A DNA stretch of 6,108 nucleotides from Lentisphaerota bacterium (lineage in GTDB: Bacteria > Verrucomicrobiota > Kiritimatiellia > JAAZAB01), in the NCBI GenBank assembly GCA_016199105.1, contig JACQHI010000247.1, positions 1 through 6,108 of the forward strand, read 5' to 3'. The notes beneath the pieces are model-generated. The model worked only from the letters and a program-made list of their open reading frames with translations, did no database searches and was not told the origin of the DNA. The position numbers and the translations under genes were made by a program. This document shows positions 1-3,431 of this stretch, piece after piece; within the stretch, counting starts at the first letter, position 1, and the number at the start of each line of letters is the position of its first letter.

Positions 1-291
1 GAAAAATACCTGAAAGCGGCGCTCGTCGGACGAGGCCGCGTGGCTCAAAAGATCCATGACTTGACGGCCTTGTTGGGTGATTGTGCCCATGACTACCCGC
101 TGTTGAGCCCGATGTCGCGCGATGTTGATTTGCTCTCTCAGTACGCAGTTCTTTTCCGCTATCCAGGCCAGACTGCCACCCGCGAAATGGCGAAGAAGGC
201 GGTTGCCGCCATGCGGCGATGCCGTGATGAAATCCGCGCGGCGCTGGGTTTCAAGGCCGATGCGATAAAGCGGAGACGCACATTTCCGTGA
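1..291 (+). CDS. HEPN-domain protein, C-terminal part (5' end outside window)
   Basis: The frame is open from the first base and ends at TGA 289-291, giving 96 visible residues. The first residues read EKYLKAAL, followed by KIHDLTALL. This 'eKYLKAll...HDL..Ll' pattern is typical of the HEPN family (Pfam HEPN type). These are small all-helical proteins usually encoded beside a minimal nucleotidyltransferase (MNT) as a toxin-antitoxin-like pair. The later part (FRYPGQTATREMAKKAVAAM) matches the usual final helices, where a YP motif is followed by a helix with a conserved alanine-rich face. An internal GTG at 40 could be miscalled as a start, but the frame and the family motif continue upstream of it, so the gene is truncated by the window edge. 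An R-x5-H spacing (RVAQKIH) is visible. I do not claim it is the RNase motif, because many MNT-linked HEPN proteins are not shown to be RNases. An MNT gene just upstream is expected but not visible. Family call is good; function is inferred. Confidence 0.8.
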   Translation, partial: EKYLKAALVGRGRVAQKIHDLTALLGDCAHDYPLLSPMSRDVDLLSQYAVLFRYPGQTATREMAKKAVAAMRRCRDEIRAALGFKADAIKRRRTFP

Positions 292-336
292 GTCAGCGGT
301 TCACGATTGACGAGGCTCAGCGGTTGAGCGGGGATC

Positions 337-443
337 GACAAAATGAACTGTAGAAAGCGACAAAATCATTGGGAACTGGAGACGTGAATGCCGGTCGAGT
401 GTAGTAACACTCAACAAATGGTTTTGACGTCAATGATTTTGTC
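337..443 (+). mobile_element. Mini-element 1: gene-less relative of the GxxExxY cassette
   Basis: A perfect inverted repeat bounds this short unit: GACAAAATCATTG at 359-371 and CAATGATTTTGTC at 431-443. A degenerate extra left iteron (GACAAAAT) lies at 337-344, 22 bp upstream instead of the usual 15. The right end has its second iteron (AATGGTTTTGA, 417-427) at the usual 15-bp spacing. Inside is the same start block as the GxxExxY gene: GGAG at 378-381, then ATG 388 and CCGGTCGAGT. It then jumps straight to sequence resembling the gene's 3' end (AACACTCA at 406-413, compare 3007-3014). Nearly all of the coding sequence is therefore missing. Its internal junction differs from that of the other two mini-elements, so it may be an independent or older deletion. 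Mobility is inferred from the end structure. Confidence 0.7.
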
Positions 444-601
444 GGGTCTTTTTGCGGCTATTTTTTTATATGCTTTACATACATTATGCTTGTGATACAT
501 AGTATTTATTAAAGTGGTGACGGATGTGGCTAAACTGGTCGCCCGGCTTCGTGAGAAGGCCTGTCTCATTCCGGAAGCTATGGCGGACGAGATGGCGGAC
601 A
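444..601. other. AT-rich intergenic patch with no recognisable gene
   Basis: This stretch separates mini-element 1 from the heptad repeats. The segment 445-515 is conspicuously AT-rich in an otherwise GC-rich window. It contains a promoter-like string (TTTACA at 474-479, followed by ATTATGCTTGTGATACATAG), but no well-spaced -10 box is evident. A short frame from GTG 517 to TAA 625-627 would give 36 residues beginning VTDVAKLVARLREKA. Its final third runs into repeat sequence, so it is at best the remnant of a gene start. The last part carries GAAGCTATGGCGGACGAGAT at 574-593, which recurs exactly at 3368-3387 in front of the radical SAM gene. I see no RNA gene or terminator here. Confidence 0.5.
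474..505 (+). promoter_or_regulatory. Possible promoter upstream of the glycosyltransferase
   Basis: TTTACA (474-479) resembles a -35 box. Downstream, GATACA or TAGTAT (within 494-505) could act as a -10 element, but the spacers would be 14-20 bp and none is optimal. The case rests mostly on the sudden AT-richness upstream of the glycosyltransferase. The distance to its start (about 290 bp, through repeats) is long. Weak suggestion only. Confidence 0.2.
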
Positions 602-643
602 CCTATAACCTACAACCGATAACCTAAAACCTCCCACCCGCCA
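602..643 (+). repeat. Heptad tandem array (CCTATAA-type units)
   Basis: Six consecutive 7-bp units in one phase: CCTATAA, CCTACAA, CCGATAA, CCTAAAA, CCTCCCA, CCCGCCA. Positions 1, 2 and 7 are fixed while the inner bases vary; read in another phase this is AACCNNN. Similar arrays occur at 705-718, 750-784, 3303-3316 and 3389-3423, and in reverse orientation at 5781-5809. Period-7 spacing without exact unit conservation suggests ongoing slippage or a binding pattern rather than a simple microsatellite. Confidence 0.75.
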
Positions 644-785
644 TCCGCCTTCGCCGGGCCTTCCTTCTTCGCTCAGGCTTCGCAGGACGTGCCGGCGGGA
701 CATGCCTACCACCCAACATCCGCCTTCGCCGGGCCTTCGGCGAGACATGCCTACCACCCAACACCTAAAACCTATCACCCCGACT
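642..785 (+). repeat. Composite intergenic repeat abutting the glycosyltransferase start
   Basis: Two direct copies of a unit beginning CATCCGCCTTCGCC and continuing GGGCCTTC lie at 642-663 and 717-738. Two copies of CATGCCTACCACCCAACA lie at 701-718 and 746-763. A variant of the first unit recurs at 3315-3336 with one difference. The segment 747-779 recurs at 3386-3418 with one difference. The repeat therefore has two module types, a GC-rich CATCCGCC...CCTTC block and a heptad block, and the second reaches to within a few bases of the start codon. An open frame from ATG 689 runs through these repeats into the glycosyltransferase. The repeat residues (for example HAYHPT twice) are not part of any known glycosyltransferase and should not be annotated as protein. 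Confidence 0.75.
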
Positions 786-793
786 TGCCCCCC

Positions 794-2164
794 ATGCCCC
801 CTCCCGTCACCATCATCATGTCCGTCTATAACGGGGCCCAGTATCTCCGGGAAGCGGTTGACGTCATTCTCCGGCAAACGTTCCGCGACTTCGAATTCCT
901 TATCGTCAACGACGGCTCGACCGACGCCTCCGCCGCCATCCTCGAGTCCTTCCATGACCCGCGCATCAGAACAATCCACAATGCCGCCAACCGGGGCTTG
1001 ACCGCGTCCCTCAACATCGCCTTGCGGCAGGCGCGGGGCGTCTATATCGCCCGACAGGATGCGGATGACATCTCGTATCCCGACCGCCTCGCCCACCAAG
1101 TCGAATTTCTTTCAACGCACGACTCCGTGGCGGCGGTCGGCACCCGGTTCCACATTCAGGTTTCACCCCGACCTCTCGAAGAGTCGGGACGCCCCCTGCC
1201 CGCAGCTATCGCAACGTTGCAGGCGGGTCCGCCCTTGCTTAATACCCTGCCGACCCACCCTCACATCATCCAATATTCCATGATGCGGAACAATATGTTC
1301 TGTCACGGCTCCGTCATGTTCCGCCGGGCCGGCGTCGAGTCCATCGGCGGTTATCATGAGCATTTCTTCGTGGGCCAGGACTACGATCTCTGGCTGCGGC
1401 TGGCGGAAATCGGCGACCTGGCCAATCTGCCGACGGCAGATTATTTCTGGCGGCAACAGCCGGAACAGATTTCCGTACGACGCCGCGCGGAACACAACGC
1501 GGTACGCGCCGAGATCCAGCGCCTGGCCTGGCAGCGGCAGGCCGACGGAATAGACGCGCTTCAGCGCCGGCTTCCCGCGCCCGACGCCAGCGACCGACCG
1601 GCCTGCAGCCGCCTGTTCACCTGGAGCCTCGCCGCCTACCACTATCGACCGGACGCCTTCGCCGTCACGCAGGAACGTTGGCGGCGGTATTGCCGGGAAA
1701 ACGGCTTCGATCCCCGGGACATCGCGCGGGAGGTCATGGGCGCCATCATGAGCGGGGAGTTTCCACCGGAGCATGCCGCCACGCTGCCCGCGTTGTGGCG
1801 GAAACTGGACCTGGGCCCGGACGTGCCGGAGCTGATGGACACGCTCTTGCAACGCCACCAGCCCCGCCTCCGCTCCCGCCTGGCGCTGGCCCGCGACCGA
1901 CAGGAACGGGTCGTGGTGTTTCCCGCCGGCCAATATGCCCGGAAATGGCTTCCGCTCTGGCACGGCCTGTTTGCCGATGTCATCGCCGGCTGGTACGACG
2001 ACCGGGCGCCCGCCCCCCTGGACGGCTTGCCGAAGATCGCCCCGGATTCCTCTGTTACCGTTCTGCTGGCGGCGGAGTCCGCCATTCCCGCGTTGATGGA
2101 ACGCGCCCGCGTCCTGTTCGGAAGCCGGGCGGCCATCATCACGCCGGACGGATCGGGAGAATAA
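794..2164 (+). CDS. Glycosyltransferase family 2 with extra C-terminal Rossmann-like domain
   Basis: A 456-residue inverting GT-A glycosyltransferase is predicted, transferring a sugar from a nucleotide-sugar donor, probably at the cytoplasmic face during surface glycan assembly. The N-terminus PVTIIMSVYNGAQYL (4-18) and VNDGST (38-43) form the nucleotide-binding strands. DADD (89-92) is the metal-binding DxD. HGSVMFRR (171-178) and GQDYDLWLR (194-202) match the acceptor and ED-like motifs, with QD in place of the common ED. Residues about 230-365 form a helical region I do not recognise. Residues 371-456 (VVVFPAGQYARKW ... IAGWYDD) look like a small Rossmann-like domain that resembles the end of the radical SAM protein downstream. 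No signal peptide or membrane segment is evident. I chose ATG 794 over the in-frame ATG 689 because the 35 residues before it are translated intergenic repeat and the family fold begins at residue 4. No Shine-Dalgarno precedes ATG 794. Acceptor and sugar are unknown. Confidence 0.9.
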   Translation: MPPPVTIIMSVYNGAQYLREAVDVILRQTFRDFEFLIVNDGSTDASAAILESFHDPRIRTIHNAANRGLTASLNIALRQARGVYIARQDADDISYPDRLAHQVEFLSTHDSVAAVGTRFHIQVSPRPLEESGRPLPAAIATLQAGPPLLNTLPTHPHIIQYSMMRNNMFCHGSVMFRRAGVESIGGYHEHFFVGQDYDLWLRLAEIGDLANLPTADYFWRQQPEQISVRRRAEHNAVRAEIQRLAWQRQADGIDALQRRLPAPDASDRPACSRLFTWSLAAYHYRPDAFAVTQERWRRYCRENGFDPRDIAREVMGAIMSGEFPPEHAATLPALWRKLDLGPDVPELMDTLLQRHQPRLRSRLALARDRQERVVVFPAGQYARKWLPLWHGLFADVIAGWYDDRAPAPLDGLPKIAPDSSVTVLLAAESAIPALMERARVLFGSRAAIITPDGSGE

Positions 2165-2186
2165 AGAGCGAAAGGCTGGCGTCTAT

Positions 2187-2214
2187 GACAAAATCATTTG
2201 CGACAAAATCATTG
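2187..2214 (+). repeat. Left terminal iteron pair of the GxxExxY cassette
   Basis: Two copies of GACAAAATCATT start at 2187 and 2202, a 15-bp period. The same pair occurs at 3165-3192 and 6060-6087. Single or degenerate versions start mini-elements 1 and 3. The right-hand ends carry the reverse complement with the same 15-bp period, as expected for paired recognition sites of a DNA-binding protein. Confidence 0.85.
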
Positions 2215-2220
2215 AAAACC

Positions 2221-2224
2221 GGAG
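2221..2224 (+). promoter_or_regulatory. Shine-Dalgarno of the GxxExxY gene
   Basis: GGAG sits 6 bases before ATG 2231 and fixes that start. The same GGAG-N6-ATG block is retained in all three mini-elements (378, 3199 and 5858) and at the right edge of the window (6094). The neighbouring glycosyltransferase and radical SAM starts have no comparable site. Confidence 0.8.
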
Positions 2225-2230
2225 AAGCGA

Positions 2231-3031
2231 ATGCCGGTCGAGTATAGTGTTGAGATTAAACCCATCGGACAGGAAGGGTTCCATGCCATTGACAAAGTGG
2301 TGATGGGGCATGTGTTTGACATCCACAACACGCTGGGCCGGTTCTGCGACGAGCGGATCTACCAGGATGAATTGGCTCAGCGTTGCCGGGCCGGTGGCTT
2401 GGAGGTGCATCGGGAAATGCTGCTTCGCGCGTTACACCAGGGGTTCGCCAAGCCTTACTACCTCGACTTGCTTGTTGAGAGAGGAATCATCTACGAATTG
2501 AAAGCCGTGGAAACGCTCAATAGCAGTCACCAGCAGCAACTCATCAATTATCTCTTATTGGCTGGCCTCGGTCACGGCAAGCTCGTGAACTTCCGTTCTG
2601 CTTCGATCGAGTCGCGCTTTGTGTCCACCCGTCTTTCCCAACAGGGTCGGATTGCTTTCCGACTGGCTGACGACGGATGGCAGGGGGACGATACAAGCAG
2701 TCAAAAACTGCGGGAGAACCTCTGTGCATTGCTTGCCGATTGGGGCCTTTTTCTTGATGTGAACCTATACCAGGAGGCACTCCTGCATTTTCTGGATGGC
2801 CCGGATGCGGGAATCCAACCTGTTGACATCATGGTGGGTGATCGCATCATCGGCGCACAGAAGATGTGCATGTTGAGCGCTGGAACTGCCTGGCATCTTT
2901 CCGCCGTCCGAGAACATCAGAAATCTTACGAGACGCACCTCGTCCGTCTTCTAAACCACATGCGGCTGGAAAGAATCCACTGGATCAACCTCGACCACCA
3001 AGATGTAACACTCATAACGCTCCACAAATGA
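2231..3031 (+). CDS. GxxExxY-type protein, PD-(D/E)XK nuclease-like fold, long form
   Basis: The 266-residue product belongs to the GxxExxY family (PDDEXK_3-like), whose biochemical role is unsettled. The family core spans about 15-135: LGRFCDERIY (35-44) aligns with the naming motif, with Phe at the second Gly. YYLDLLV (76-82) supplies the acidic D79. IIYELKAVE (86-94) supplies the E89-x-K91 pair of the PD-(D/E)XK pattern. HQQQLINYL (100-108) followed by GKLVNF (116-121) is the usual trailing helix and strand. Members I know of are mostly about 120-140 residues, so about 130 extra C-terminal residues (about 137-266), without a motif I recognise, make this a long form. No signal peptide or membrane segment is seen. 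The gene fills a cassette bounded by inverted repeats, starting 16 bp after the left iteron and stopping inside the right one. This suggests the protein may act on those ends, which is inference. It appears less GC-rich than the flanking genes, consistent with transfer. Confidence 0.85.
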   Translation: MPVEYSVEIKPIGQEGFHAIDKVVMGHVFDIHNTLGRFCDERIYQDELAQRCRAGGLEVHREMLLRALHQGFAKPYYLDLLVERGIIYELKAVETLNSSHQQQLINYLLLAGLGHGKLVNFRSASIESRFVSTRLSQQGRIAFRLADDGWQGDDTSSQKLRENLCALLADWGLFLDVNLYQEALLHFLDGPDAGIQPVDIMVGDRIIGAQKMCMLSAGTAWHLSAVREHQKSYETHLVRLLNHMRLERIHWINLDHQDVTLITLHK

Positions 3032-3053
3032 TTTTGTTGTCAATGATTTTGTC
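3027..3053 (-). repeat. Right terminal iteron pair of the GxxExxY cassette
   Basis: AATGATTTTGT at 3027-3037 and AATGATTTTGTC at 3042-3053 are 15 bp apart. They are the reverse complement of the left pair. The TGA stop of the GxxExxY gene is part of the inner copy. Equivalent right ends lie at 417-443, 3260-3286 and 5920-5946; the last has two mismatches in its outer iteron. Confidence 0.85.
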
Positions 3054-3164
3054 GAGCTCCCTGTGTCATTACAGAAAACATATGCGGCGCCATATCTCTG
3101 AACCACGGAACCACCCTGCTGCATTGCAGAGCGTAGTGGGTTGATAAAATGCAACGCCAGGAAT
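3054..3164. repeat. Repeated inter-element spacer, copy 1
   Basis: This non-coding stretch joins the right end of the GxxExxY cassette to the left end of mini-element 2. It aligns along its length with 5947-6059, which likewise follows an element right end and precedes an element left end. The left half is diverged, with shared blocks such as GGCGCCA and GAACCACCCTGC. The right part, from GATAAAATGC at 3143 onward, is identical in both copies and stays identical through the iterons. A short self-complementary run CTGCATTGCAG (3119-3129 region) is not conserved in copy 2, so I do not call a structured RNA. Confidence 0.7.
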
Positions 3165-3286
3165 GACAAAATCATTTGCGACAAAATCATTGAAAACTGG
3201 AGAAGCGAATGCCAGTCGAGCATGGTGTTGAGTTCAAACCTACCGGAAACGCTCAATAAAATGGTTTTGTTGTCAATGATTTTGTC
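3165..3286 (+). mobile_element. Mini-element 2: internally deleted GxxExxY cassette
   Basis: This 122-bp unit has complete ends: paired left iterons (3165 and 3180) and paired right iterons (3260 and 3275), both with 15-bp period. The inner-left and outer-right copies are perfectly complementary. It keeps the Shine-Dalgarno GGAG (3199-3202) and start block at ATG 3209. The residual frame reads MPVEHGVEFKPTGNAQ and stops at 3257-3259. Its first 13 codons resemble the GxxExxY start (MPVEYSVEIKPIG), then about 745 bp of the gene is missing. The internal junction near 3245 matches that of mini-element 3, so these two probably share a deleted ancestor. Confidence 0.75.
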
Positions 3287-3302
3287 GTAAAGGCTCTTTC
3301 CA

Positions 3303-3418
3303 GCTATCACCCAACATCCGCCTTCGCTGGGCCTTCCACCGTCGCCAAGGTTTCCGCCGTCGCTCAAGAAGCTATGGCGGACGAGATGCCTACCACCCAA
3401 CACCTAAAACCTATAACC
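3303..3418 (+). repeat. Composite heptad repeat in front of the radical SAM gene
   Basis: Second copy of the composite repeat found before the glycosyltransferase. GCTATCA-CCCAACA leads into a CATCCGCCTTCGCT block (3315-3336, one difference from 717-738). A different linker follows, then GAAGCTATGGCGGACGAGAT (3368-3387, identical to 574-593). The heptads CCTACCA, CCCAACA, CCTAAAA and CCTATAA (3389-3416) come next. The last module ends 15 bp before the start codon of the radical SAM gene, as it does in front of the glycosyltransferase. Confidence 0.75.
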
Positions 3419-3431
3419 TGATTTGTCCCCT

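Larger units (their letters stand above)
2187..3053 (+). mobile_element. GxxExxY cassette bounded by inverted iteron pairs
   Basis: This 867-bp unit starts with two direct iterons 15 bp apart (GACAAAATCATTTG at 2187-2200, GACAAAATCATTG at 2202-2214). It ends with two iterons in opposite orientation, also 15 bp apart (AATGATTTTGT at 3027-3037, CAATGATTTTGTC at 3041-3053). The inner left and outer right copies form a perfect 13-bp inverted repeat. A single gene fills the space: its Shine-Dalgarno starts 7 bp after the left iteron, and its stop codon TGA (3029-3031) lies inside the inner right iteron. Three gene-less copies of the same ends occur in this window, and a further left end lies at the window edge. 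No target-site duplication is visible at the outer borders. Calling it mobile is inference from the ends, the repetition and base composition that appears less GC-rich than the genes on either side. Confidence 0.65.

Noticed and set aside
689..793. Start of the glycosyltransferase at the upstream in-frame ATG 689
   Set aside because: The extra 35 residues are translated intergenic repeat (HAYHPT twice); the family fold starts right after ATG 794.
578..1099. Minus-strand frame running through the repeats and the glycosyltransferase start
   Set aside because: Its sequence is repeat translation (WVVGMSRR repeated) plus the shadow of the glycosyltransferase.
1163..1963. Long open frame on the - strand across the glycosyltransferase
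   Set aside because: It overlaps a clearly recognised + strand gene and arises from high GC at third codon positions; no family motif is visible.
2180..3060. Target-site duplication flanking the GxxExxY cassette
   Set aside because: Bases outside the outer iterons (CTAT on the left, GAGC on the right) do not match, and the mini-elements give no consistent duplication either.
3119..3142. Structured RNA in the spacer (CTGCATTGCAG hairpin)
   Set aside because: The stem is not preserved in the second spacer copy (5947-6059).
3209..3259. Mini-element 2 frame (16 residues) as a functional peptide
   Set aside because: The equivalent frame in mini-element 3 is shifted and differs after the first residues, so the peptide is not conserved; it looks like a remnant of the GxxExxY start.
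2187..3286. Iterons interpreted as a small CRISPR array
   Set aside because: The repeats are 12-13 bp, inverted between ends, spaced 15 bp, with no spacer-sized unique sequences and no cas genes.
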